From: Anthoceros angustus
Lineage: Eukaryota > Streptophyta > Anthocerotopsida > Anthocerotales > Anthocerotaceae
NCBI GenBank assembly: GCA_010909165.1
Contig: MU008163.1
Coordinates: 1,302,001-1,366,000 of the forward strand
DNA: 64,000 bases
Direction of reading: 5' to 3'
Below are positions 10,413 to 20,007 of the stretch, piece by piece. How positions within the stretch are numbered: position 1 is the stretch's first letter; each line of letters opens with the position of its first letter. The notes under the pieces were generated by a model that saw only the letters and a list, made by a program, of their open reading frames with translations, made no database searches and was not told where the DNA came from. A program made the translations under genes and the position numbers.

Positions 10413-12205
10413 ATGTCGGTATTTTCGGTGACCACTTTGGACAGGCTCATTGAGTCGCTGGATGAGCGGGGGGCGGCGTCCTCCAGGCTGGCCAGTGCCG
10501 TGGAGCAATGTTGCTCGGCGGCCTCGTCTTTGAAGACTGTGGCTTCGTCTTATGCGTCCTCTTTGAAAGGATCGCAGGCTGCCGCTTCGGCCCTGCCCGC
10601 TTCCTTTGTTCTAAGGAGCTCTCCTCGGCTGACTAGTTCTCAGGACCTGCCTGCTGTGTCTGGGTTGGAGATTCCCGGTGCAGATGGGGTTGAACAGGTC
10701 GGCGGGTTGGGTGGGATCGGTGGGAGTGCCCGTGGGGAAGAGGTTGTGGAAGGCAGGCCGCGGTTGAGCAGGAGTTTGTCTGCCGGCCGAAGTCGGACGC
10801 TGAAGAATCTGCTTGCTCAGTCGTTGGAGGCAGGCAGGGAATCCGGGGTTGATTGCAGGGCTCAAGACTTCGCGGTTACGGGGCCTGGGGAATGCGTTCA
10901 TGACGCCGACCTGGAGTTCTGTGCTCATAGGCCTGGCTCGTCCCCACACCCTAGCATCCGCTCTTCCGCCGGTGACGAGTATGTTGATGCATCGGATATT
11001 TTCTACGATGGTGAGCGCTTGTTGGCAATACCGCGACTTCCATAGCTGGAATTCGCTCTTGTTCGTCCATGAAGGATGCTGATTCTGTCTGGATGTCTGT
11101 GATTTTTGCCTCTCCAAGTCTTTACTGTTGTGGCCATTTGACTTGACAGCTACCATGATGTGTGGCTGTGCTTAACCTAAGGGTTTTAATGTTTGTCAAA
11201 TTGCCCTTGCTGGCTGGTGTTTTGTGACTGGGCATTTGGCATCTTGTTTGACTTACAAGAATGCATCTAATGTCTTGCTGCAGGGTCCTCAAGTGATGAT
11301 GAAAGCTCAACGTCAGCCCAATTTAAAGAACGGAGTTATTTTCCAAGTCTTGCAGCGTATCGGGATTTAGCTTTGCAGCTGCAACGTGAGATTGAAAAAC
11401 GTAGACAGATCGAAGGTGTGGTATCGACGTTGCAAGAGGAGCTTGAGGTGAGAAGGCTGTGTTCAGTAGTGCCTCTCAGTGTCTCCAGTGTGAGCGCGGA
11501 GCTGGCAGCATCAAAAAAGCTAGAGGACGAGTGGCTTCAAAAGATGTCAGTCGCCCGCATATTGGCTGGGGCTATCGCTAGAGGGGTTGCCAAGGCAGAG
11601 GCACAGGAAGAGCTGAAAAGTGTCATTGGGGATAAGAATCGTGAGCTATCGAGGTATCGTGACAAAATTCATTACTATGAGACCATCATCCATGAGATGT
11701 CGCAGATCAATCAACAATCGATCGGTGAGCAGTTCGTTATTCTCAACGGCCTTGACAGTTTTTGTATGGTGCTTTCTGAATTTCCTTGTTTATGTACGCT
11801 CTGCACTTGCTTTTTCATGTGCATTCTGCATTTGCTTGTTCATGTGCTTTCTGCATGTGCTTGCTCATGTCCTTTAGTAAACCAAAACCATGTTATGCAT
11901 TTTTGTCCTCCCCCTTTGTGGACTGCAAGTGATCCATGCTTAAGCTGTGTGCACTGTTGTTCCGTACTGCAGAAACAGCTCGGCAACGAAGGCGAAGGCG
12001 TCAGAAGGTAACCCGTTGGGTTATGGGATCTGTGGGACTAGCAGTGTGCCTAGGTTTGTCTGCTGCGGCGGTCCACCGCTACGGTGTTTGGGAGCAGATC
12101 AAGGACCTGAAGTGGAAAACATCTTCCGCTGGCAATGAGTGTCAGAATCTAGCAGAGAGTACTGTCAGTCATGATTTTGCAGGTGAGATCTTTGCTGAAC
12201 TGTAA
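10413..12205 (+). CDS. Coiled-coil protein with C-terminal membrane anchor, function unknown
   Basis: Read as join(10413..11010,11284..11724,11973..12205), about 423 aa; donors are GTGAGC and acceptors CAG, with phases 1 and 1. The N-terminal ~200 residues are Ser/Ala-rich and probably disordered. Exon 2 encodes heptad-like helices (LALQLQREIEKRRQIEGVVSTL and IHYYETIIHEMSQ), a likely coiled coil. Exon 3 begins with a basic QRRRRRQK patch followed by one hydrophobic segment (WVMGSVGLAVCLGLSAAAV) and a short tail, the arrangement of a tail-anchored protein facing the cytosol. Within exon 2 a GTGAGA...CAG stretch of about 42 bp (11448-11490) is too short for a usual intron and was left as coding. 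Intron 2 contains a (CATGTGCTTTCTGCAT)-like repeat. Family not recognised. Confidence 0.65.
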
Positions 12206-12434
12206 TGCACCCTATATGAGGAGGCAATTGATATGGGATGGGCAGTCGAGTACGGCAGGGGAATGTTGTATCGCCTCAGAACTGTCGGTTTCTTCCGTTT
12301 GTTCTCTGGTGACGTCCTCGTTGTGAGAAAACTTGTGTACACACACAGTAAAAACTCTGATGCGAAATGCTGTCTAATTTTGTAAATTCCAACCGAAAGT
12401 CGGTTGATCAGTGCAATGATTCCGGAACCACTTG

Positions 12435-13990
12435 TCAGATCAATTTGACGAAGGCTGAGAGGACGATCACGGCATTCTGAGCCGCAAGGCTTGCGAAGGT
12501 TGCTATCGTATTGGGGTCTGCCGAACCTCCAGCCAAGTCGGAAAGCGATCTGAAAGCAATGAAGGGCACGCCATTGGCAAGACAAGTCTGCAGGAAAAAA
12601 CTTGCGGTGAGCGACATGGGGTTTCAAGTGCAGAAATCGGAATCCGCATTCCCTCACCAAAGACACAGCTGCCGACTCCATGTCCACAGACGTGGCCTTG
12701 AACTTCTTGTACAGGAAATCCCGGTATGCAGCGTTGTCAAGGAAGATGTTGGCACTCACAGCTCGCCGGCCAACCACCAACTTCGGGGCCGGGTCCAGGC
12801 ACGAGCTGCTGTTCCCGGTCACACAATCGTCCAAAGTCACATTCTGCAAACACACAGGAGGTTCACCCGTCAGTCGGCGAGAGACTGGTTACAACCCAAT
12901 TAGCGTGTGCGACAACAAGATGGGATTGCAGGCAGAGAAGTGCTGGAATCATCCTCACCGCAATTTTCTTGGCAATCTTGTAGAATGTCTTGTCCACTGG
13001 AACATAGAAGAAGTGCTGCCGGACTTCTGGCGTTCCTGATACCGGGAACACCTCTTCCGGGTTGTACCAGATGTTGTTCAGCAGATTGTCCTTCTTGCCT
13101 GCGGGAACGTTGTACTTGCCTACGTCCAAGTACCCAATGTCTTCAGTGAAGTCCCCGTTCTGCTGAAGGGGCAGAAGGTCGTTGGGTCCCTGCCCATACC
13201 TCTGCAGCACAAACCCAAGTAAGTCCCTAGACTTAGCTTTGTTCCCTCACAAGGATCCCAAGCACCAGCACCGGCACCTGCCAAACCCACAGCCCAGTAT
13301 GCGCCCAGTACTTGGGGATGCTGACATCCCCTATGTTGAGAGCGTCCGACACCCCACCCGCAATCCCGTAGTGCAAAACCCCTGAAATGTCAAAGAAATC
13401 GAGTAACTGCTGCGTGCTGATCCCTGCATTCAGCTGGCCCAGGCGCACAGGAAGTGTCAGTACAGACGCAGAACACTGCACTAGTAAGTCTTCGAGCTCG
13501 CTAAGAATCCTGCCCCCACATTACCATGGACAACCCGCACATGACAGCGATTATCTTGCGACCTTCAATGCTCCCAATGTGGAATCTCCGGCCTGCAGCC
13601 CAGTTAACCAGTTCAAGCTTCCCACCAGGACGAAAATTCTCGCCTCCCCTTCTATCCTGACTTAATCTGTTCTATCCTATTCAATTCCTGCATGCCAACA
13701 TGCATCAAACTCTAAAATCACAGCAAGCCTCCTGCATTCCTGCACTTCGCACCTGCGAGATCAAGGAACGGAATGGAAGGGTGTGCAGTGAAGACGCTGG
13801 GAACCAGGAGGGGAGCCAGCTCGTAGTTGTTGGGCACCACCAGCCCCAACCACGGCCCCTCTTCGTTCACCTTCTGAGCCAAACGGAACGCGGTTCTGTT
13901 GGCCGGAAGGCCGGCCACCCCGGCCACCACCAGCAGCACCAGCACCAGCACCAGCTCGAGTCCCAGAACCAGGCCGCTGCAACCCGCCAT
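12435..13990 (-). CDS. Bark-storage-protein-like secreted nucleoside phosphorylase-fold protein
   Basis: Read as complement(join(12435..12587,12658..12843,12959..13201,13278..13433,13525..13592,13753..13990)), 347 aa; every junction is GT-AG and closes in phase. The ATG at 13990 is followed by a strongly hydrophobic Leu/Val stretch ending near GVAGLPANR, a signal peptide. The mature part follows the PNP_UDP_1 fold as in plant bark/vegetative storage proteins: LGLVVPNN, FHIGSIEGRKIIAVMCGLSM, GVLHYGIAGG, IPKYWAHTGLW, then SVDMESAAVS and FRSLSDLAGG. The ESA and SDLAGG motifs form the base/ribose pocket in nucleosidases, so some catalytic ability is possible. Such proteins are otherwise known as vacuolar or apoplastic nitrogen stores. 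It lies head-to-head with the ABC gene, with 398 bp between start codons. Confidence 0.88.
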
Positions 13991-14388
13991 GGCCGCACCC
14001 GCACCTGTCGCAGCCAAGCTCCACGACGCGCTCACGGGCAGGGCTGCAGGATCATCATCAGGAGCAATGGAGCCGGTGCATTATCGGCCGGCTAGCCGCC
14101 CGACGTCTGGCCTTTGACCCATCTGCTTTTCTGCAAGCTGCCCAGCCTTCATCCTGACGGCCCAAAGTCGTCAGCATGAAAAACGCTCGCAGCGTGGATG
14201 TTCGTGACAGCCACTTCTCGTCAGCTCGGCACATATCCCCGATTCGCTCCGGATTCTTTCCTGCTTTCGTGCACGTCGCTACGTTTCTTCTCTTTCCTTT
14301 TCCTGACGCATGTGAAAGAAATGCGCGTCCTTGATGTACCTGTGAGATCCAGGGATCCGAGCGGGGTGCAGGAATCGATCTGGAGCCG
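13991..14388. promoter_or_regulatory. Shared divergent 5' region (storage protein / ABCI gene)
   Basis: Only 398 bp separate the two start codons on opposite strands, so core promoters and 5' UTRs of both genes must lie here unless a distal first exon exists. No clear TATA box is visible on either side. Confidence 0.5.
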
Positions 14389-16083
14389 ATGGGTCCCGGC
14401 GCTGTGAAGCTGGAGGAGCCCGCCGTGGTGGTGAGGGCTCTGCAGTTCACCTATCCCGGGATCGATGGCGCGCCTCCGCCTGGAGCCAAGCCGCTCATTC
14501 AGAACTTCTCCTTGTCGCTGGCGGCGGGACATCGGTGCCTGCTGATCGGGTCCAACGGCGCAGGTAGCTGCCAGATCTGTGTGATTTTTGTGATCGGGGG
14601 TCCTGGAGGGAGGGTTCGGGGGATGTGGTGATGCGGATCCGGGAGCTGGTGTTGAAGTGAGGGGAGGTGGTGATGTGTGACAGGGAAGACGACGTTGTTG
14701 AAGATTATCGGTGGAAAGCACATGGTGGATCCGGGCATGATTCGTGTGCTAGGCAAGTCTCCATTCCATGACACGGCTCTTGTATCTAATGGAAGTCTTG
14801 CCTATCTGGGAGGAGAGGTAAGATGAGGGCTCTCAGGAACCGGTGGGGATTTGGAGTTTTGCTTTACCACTTCAGCTTGATCTAGGTCTGGGGCAGGCAC
14901 GGACCTGAGGTGACTGGAAGGTGTTGCACTTCCCCGCCTGTGGAGATGTAGGGTTTGGATTTGGGGATTTTTCGATGAGCATTTGTGTCTGACGTTGCTG
15001 CTGATGTTGCAGTGGAGGAGGGATGTGGCATTTGCTGGATTCGATGTCCCTCTCCAGATGGATGTGTCCGCTGAGAAGATGATCTTTGGGGTTCAAGGCA
15101 TTGATCCTGAACGAAGGAAACGGCTCATAAAAGTATGAAAGTGTGGGACAGTGCACGCTGATACACCTCAGGAATGGAGTTTTTTGAGCCTTATGTTGGT
15201 TTTTCCTGAAGCTGTTCTGTTCTTCTCAGGTTTTGGATATCGACCTCACATGGCGGTTGCACAGGGTGTCGGATGGCCAGAGGAGGAGAGTTCAGATTTG
15301 CATGGGTCTCCTTAGGCCCTTTAAGGTTTTCTGCCCTCTGTCTCCCGTAGTTAGAGGTAGAAAGTGCCTTCAACGAGCAAGCCCAGCTTTTGGAGCTTCG
15401 GCAAAAAGCAATGTGTCGTGCTTTTGTCTAACAGGGTTTTTGTTTCGATGAGCAGGTCCTACTCTTGGATGAGATTACAGTTGACCTGGACGTCTTGGCA
15501 AGAGCCGATTTGTTGGCCTTTCTCACCTCTGAATGCGAGGAAAGAGGGGCTACTATTATTTATGCCACCCACATTTTCGATGGCCTGGAGTCGTGGCCTT
15601 CACACATCGTAAGCTAATGCTATGTTCTCTCTGACTATTTCTAGCCTCGGTATTGGCTCATCCTCTTGTCGTGGCTTTCAATCCTCTTGCAGGCATTTAT
15701 TGCCAATGGAACCCTTCAGTTCGCTAAACCCGTCCGGGAAATAGAAGAGCTACAGACGCTGTCGCTCATGGTAGGTGTCGTCGGTCAAAAAAGACAGTTG
15801 TCTGCAGCCTAGATGAGTATGAGGTAATTCATCACCGATGTTGTGTGTGCAGAGGACGGTGGAAAAATGGCTTAGGAAGGACATCGAGGAGCAGCGGGCG
15901 ATCAGAAAGGAACGTCTAGCAGCAGGCTTACCTGAACGTAGTGACCATGTCGAAGGGAGTCGTGTTGCTGGAGCTCCAGCTAGATCAGTCGCCATGAACA
16001 ACGGCTGGGCAGGAGGACGGCTTCATTCCACCAGGGCAGGTGAAGAGCTTGATTTTGGCCGCAACAAGTCCCCCTGGTTGTAG
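14389..16083 (+). CDS. ABC transporter I family ATPase (ABCI19/20/21-like, soluble)
   Basis: Read as join(14389..14563,14684..14817,15013..15132,15230..15325,15456..15608,15693..15770,15853..16083), 328 aa; all borders GT-AG and all phases close. It is one nucleotide-binding domain without membrane segments. Walker A is split by intron 1 (LIGSNGAG then KTTLLK). The signature is [11 protein letters not shown], a variant of LSGGQ typical of this plant/fungal soluble subfamily. Walker B is [12 protein letters not shown] and the H-loop ATHIFD. The C-terminal ~75 residues are basic and then Gly/Arg-rich. In Arabidopsis the ABCI19-21 proteins form a cytosolic/ER-associated complex affecting cytokinin response; the same role here is inference from family. 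The start fits the family, which begins a few residues before the first beta strand. Confidence 0.9.
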
Positions 16084-16251
16084 GACCCTTTCACCTTAGC
16101 TCACCTGTACGGTGATATTCTTTTTGACACAAAGTCTCCCATAGCTGGTCTCCTTCCATCAAGGACCTCCAGCTATAAGTGCACTTTGCAGTCTGTTTCA
16201 CTCAAAAGCAACATGGAAGGCTCTTGTATGCTGGAAACATGGAGCACACCT

Positions 16252-16425
16252 GGGACTGAAGAGCATGCTAGGGACACTTTTGCACACACAATCCTATTCA
16301 CACCTGTCAACAGAGCACGCAAGGAACAACCGTGCAGATACAATTCTGTTCGCACTTGTCAACAGAGCACGCAGGGAACTATCTGGCAGATGCAATTTTT
16401 TTCACACTTGTCAGCAAAGCAAATC
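16252..16425. repeat. 52-bp tandem repeat, about 3 copies, 3' of the ABCI gene
   Basis: TGTCAACAGAGCACGCA recurs at about 16305 and 16357, and a diverged TGTCAGCAAAGC at about 16409, giving a period near 52 bp. Each unit includes GGAAC and CA(T/C)TTGTCA motifs. Confidence 0.8.
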
Positions 16426-17823
16426 TGACTTGTATTTGGACTATGTTATCAAAGAACAACTCTTGTACCCTCGGCAAAACATGAATATGGGCCCACAGAA
16501 AGGTCAAGTGAGGTTCTCAGGCAGTTGTGAGGAAGAGAAACGAGAATCGTGGCTTTCTCGCACGGGGCCTGCAAAGTGCAAGGTTTGAGTAAGAAGTTGC
16601 ATGGAGGGGAGGCAGCCTCGTTGGCCCCTGGTTTCACGTCCATGGATTTTGGGACGATTTTTGAAGCACTAGAAGAGAGGAAAACCCACTGGCTCCCTTT
16701 GTGGTGTGTGAACTCGTGGAGGGAGATTCTTGGACAGGCGGCTCGGCGTCCGGTTGCAGGTGAATTTGAACCCAGTTCGCGCGGTGGAAGGGAGGATGTA
16801 TATCATGACGGATGGGATGAGTGGGGAGTTAAAAATTCTGGGGAATTTGGGGACAGGACAGGAAGTCATGATGAAAGCTATGATTTTTGCGTCCCCTTGC
16901 CATACAGTGACCCCACGGAGGACAGAAGTTAGAGGCAGATAGGCCGCATTCTTTCTACCTGTGTGGATGGTGGTGGGTAGGCAGGAGATCGGACCATATC
17001 TGGAGAGAAAGAAGGAAAACGTGGAGGTGAACCATCCAGGAAATTCTGAAGTGGACGGGGGGATTAGCTGGCAAGTATCCACAGACTATTACAGTAAGCA
17101 CTCCATCTTGGCATTGCATGCATGGGTGCATCTTCCGCCTTCCGTCTTCCGGCTTGTTTGTCTCCAGGCATCTCTACCCAGACGACGAGGAGAAGCAGCA
17201 AGGAAGGGAGGATGGGAATGGGTATGATCTGAGAAGAGCAGTAACTAGTCACACGTCACCTTGCTCGGGCCCGCTGGGGTGGCTTGCAAGTTGAGGCAGT
17301 GAAGTGAATGATAAACATTGTGGCCTGCACCTGGTTGCTGCCTTCTTAGTTCTTACCATTCCATCTCGGAGGACCTTAGACAATATCAGAATTGGCCTCA
17401 TCGAGGGATTTCCAAGACAGTTGCACCAAACCGAAGGCATGCTTGAATATCACAGATCGGGCCACCGTTGCTTCGGCTTCCCAGTCCTGCTCTACTCCCT
17501 CTGCAGAGCCGCATATCTGGACAGGTGATCAAGTGTTGTAAGCTCCACATCCGATTGCCATCTCCCCAAAGGATTCCATTCTGTTTCACATGCCGTTTGC
17601 TCTATTCTTGTTATGATTGAGATTCCTACTACCTACCGTCTCATGCACTTGTAACGGTGTTATGGATCCAAGTGAAGTCGACGATCGCGGGAATCTGCAA
17701 GCTGTCAACTTGCTCATCCATCTCGATCCAGTACGTTGAGTTGGAATTTTGTGGGGTTTGTTGATAGCTTGCGTCGTAGCATGTTTCCGTCCTTTTTCGG
17801 ATGTTATGTCCCCGCAGCCATAT
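16426..17823. other. Unassigned DNA between the ABCI gene and U6
   Basis: A + strand frame at 16549-16932 (127 aa) contains FGTIFEALEERKTHWLPLW and ends at a TAG, but no start context, splice pattern or family could be recognised. The rest shows no coding signal. It may include an exon of an unrecognised gene. Confidence 0.35.
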
Positions 17824-17866
17824 AACCCATATTGAGTGAAAACAGGATGCAGACAGTGTATATAAA
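17824..17866 (+). promoter_or_regulatory. U6 Pol III promoter: USE-like element and TATA box
   Basis: TATATAAA lies at 17859-17866, about 23-30 bp before the U6 start. AACCCATATTG at 17824-17834 resembles the plant upstream sequence element (RTCCCACATCG), with 24 bp between it and the TATA box. This one-turn-shorter spacing selects RNA polymerase III at plant U6 genes, whereas Pol II snRNA genes use about 33-34 bp. Confidence 0.75.
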
Positions 17867-17888
17867 ATCATTGCCACAGAGGAAAGTT

Positions 17889-17906
17889 GTCCTTCGGGAC
17901 ATCTGA

Positions 17907-17938
<32 letters not shown>

Positions 17939-17990
17939 GGCCCCTGCGCAAGGATGACACGCACAAATCGAGAAATGGTCCAAATTTTTT
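17889..17990 (+). ncRNA. U6: U6 spliceosomal snRNA
   Basis: The sequence matches U6 throughout its core: GATAAAATTGGAACGATAC, the invariant ACAGAGA box, AGATTAGCATGGCCCC, and GATGACACGCACAAATCG, ending in the GGTCCAAATTTTTTT tail that is also the Pol III stop. U6 pairs with the 5' splice site and U2 in the spliceosome. The 5' stem-loop reads CCUUCGGG, one base pair shorter than the common CCCUUCGGGG, with loss on both arms, so pairing is kept. With its promoter intact it looks functional. Confidence 0.96.
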
Positions 17991-18861
17991 TGATGAACCC
18001 GCGGGGCTTGAAGGATGTTTGGACTCGAAGGTTGGTAAGAGGTCAGCATCTCATTTCTGTTACGATCGGGCGCTCACGATTTTTGGGGCCAAGTAGGGTG
18101 TCGTTACCATCAGTCACGACAAGACCAGTTACGTAGCGTATGGCCGGGCAATCATCAAAATCTGTGCTGCCGGAGTCGAGGCTGGAAGATGAAAGTGAGA
18201 GTGAGGGGCAATCGTTGGCATGGTCTGCGTGTTGAGGCTTGCGTAGTCCATGAAACAGACATACCAAGCAATTGGTAAGGGATCTTCCGTGCACACAGGA
18301 AGCTTCATCAGGCATACAGACATACCCGGCACTTCGCAAGGGATCGTCCGTGCACACAACAAGCTCCATCCACTAGGGTTTATCGTTATCGAAACGATGT
18401 ACACATAGTCACATACAAGCAAAAGCGCAATCGAATGCGCGAGAGTGAAACTACCGTAACGGGAATGGGTGGCCGCGCACTACCATGTGCACAAATGGTC
18501 CAAAGTTTGTTTTCTCCACTCCGGGCATCTAGGCACGTCGCGTGGTACTTTCGAGGCTCAGGTGGGTCGAGATGTCACTCGATTGAGGATATTGTAAATC
18601 TGGGCGTACTCCGCCGCATTTTCAGGATTTGATAGGGAAGTCCTCTTTCTTGAATGTATGTAGACCTTGCCGCCGGCGCAAGCTCGGCGGTCGCTGTGTA
18701 TGTGTACCTGGCAAGCAAGCCTCCCAGAGTAGCAGACGGGAGATAACTTAGCCCGCAAGCATGACAAGGACATACGTAGGAGTGAGTGCGGACGGTGGAA
18801 ACATGTGTAGAGTAATATTGCAGATACTGGACCTTCAATCCAGTCGCAGTGACACATCATC
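17991..18861. other. Intergenic; no gene recognised
   Basis: Between U6 and the stop of the Rossmann-like gene. It contains an imperfect direct repeat near 18275-18365 (AAGGGATC(T/G)(T/C)CCGTGCACACA). No family motif is seen on either strand. Confidence 0.45.
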
Positions 18862-20007
18862 TTACACAACCAGGCCTAGTTCCTTGAGCCAAGACGTGTG
18901 GAGAGGAGCTGGATCATTGTCCCCTTTCTCAAGGCTTGCCAGCGAGATGGCATAAAACCATCCGTTCCTCCATTCAAACTGCACCTCGAAAATGGCACCA
19001 CAAAGACAGTACGGTGAACAATTCGATCAGGATTGCCTGAGACACAAAAAGGAGGCAGGGTGAGGTGAACAACCAACCTCTTTCACGGCCGTGGGGAAAT
19101 GGGAGACCGAGCGGGCATACGCACACAGCCTCTCCTCCAGACCGGCGTCAAATTGAAGTCCCTTTTTTAAAGACGCTGCCGCAGCTAATTCCAAGATGAG
19201 CTTCTCAACCTGAACGCAAAACATAGGTCAACACCGCAAGACTCAAGAGAATTTAGAACATTACAGACCTTACAAGTCCTTGCCTGGCATATCATGCAGA
19301 ACTAACCTCGTCACGATAGATTCGCTCAACATCTCCTACAGTGACACCTTGATGCCGGGCACCGACAAGCATGAACGCACAGAGCCAGATCAACTTCTCC
19401 AGCATCGCTTTCTGGAACTCTTCTCCTGCCAAAACCTGAGCCGAAGTCCCGTCAGCTGCGGCAGCTTTTCAAAGCAGCATCACCTACGCAATGTCAATTA
19501 CCTGACCTTGCAAGAAAGGCCGGCCCCTTGAAGACGAGCAGCCAGGGCCTCGGACCATTTCCCCGACGCCGCAGTAAGGCCCTCGGGATTCACATCCGTC
19601 TTCCCATCCACCGGAGCTTCCCCGAGCTTAGACACGGCAAAATAAGCCAAAACCTGCGTAGCCTGCGCCAAGCCTCGCCTCTCCAGCCACGGCTCCAGCA
19701 TCCCGTTTTGAATAAACACCAGATCTGTTGGATCTCAGCATCCAGCAGCTCCAGCATGCTCCACCAAGCTCCACCAACCAAATGCACGCTTTCCACAGCA
19801 CAAGAACATACCATCCCGCCGCGACTCCGGAGTCGCGTCCACCACGGCATCCAGGTCATTGTTCCGCGTGCACACCAGAATAGGACCGCTCCCCTCGGGC
19901 ACCCGCTCCCCCGCCGCAGCAGCAAATCCTCCCCGCTCCCATCTCCACCAGAGCCTGCCCCATCCTCCCGGCTCCACCACCACCGCGGGCGCCACTTTCA
20001 CCTTCAT
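18862..20007 (-). CDS. Conserved plant/algal Rossmann-like (ketopantoate-reductase/6PGDH-like) protein
   Basis: Read as complement(join(18862..18978,19078..19209,19307..19435,19507..19724,19812..20007)), 263 aa; GT-AG borders and phases all close. PILVCTRNNDLDAVVDATP and DLVFIQNGMLEPWL look like the end of a dinucleotide-binding domain (compare LLQNG in ketopantoate reductases). KLIWLCAFMLVGARH and EERLCAYARSVSHFPTAVKE then form helices, and the protein ends FEWRNGWFY...LKELGLVV. Similar proteins are annotated in plants as NAD(P)-binding 6-phosphogluconate dehydrogenase-like, without proven function. The glycine-rich start of the fold is not visible, so cofactor binding is uncertain. The ATG at 20007 opens the conserved frame. 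Just upstream an ATG at 20099 opens a transit-peptide-like frame that ends out of phase after 31 codons (see findings). Confidence 0.75.

Noticed and set aside
11448-11490. Extra intron in the coiled-coil gene (GTGAGA...CCAG).
   Set aside because: About 42 bp is shorter than any other intron in the window and the frame reads through it, so it was left as coding.
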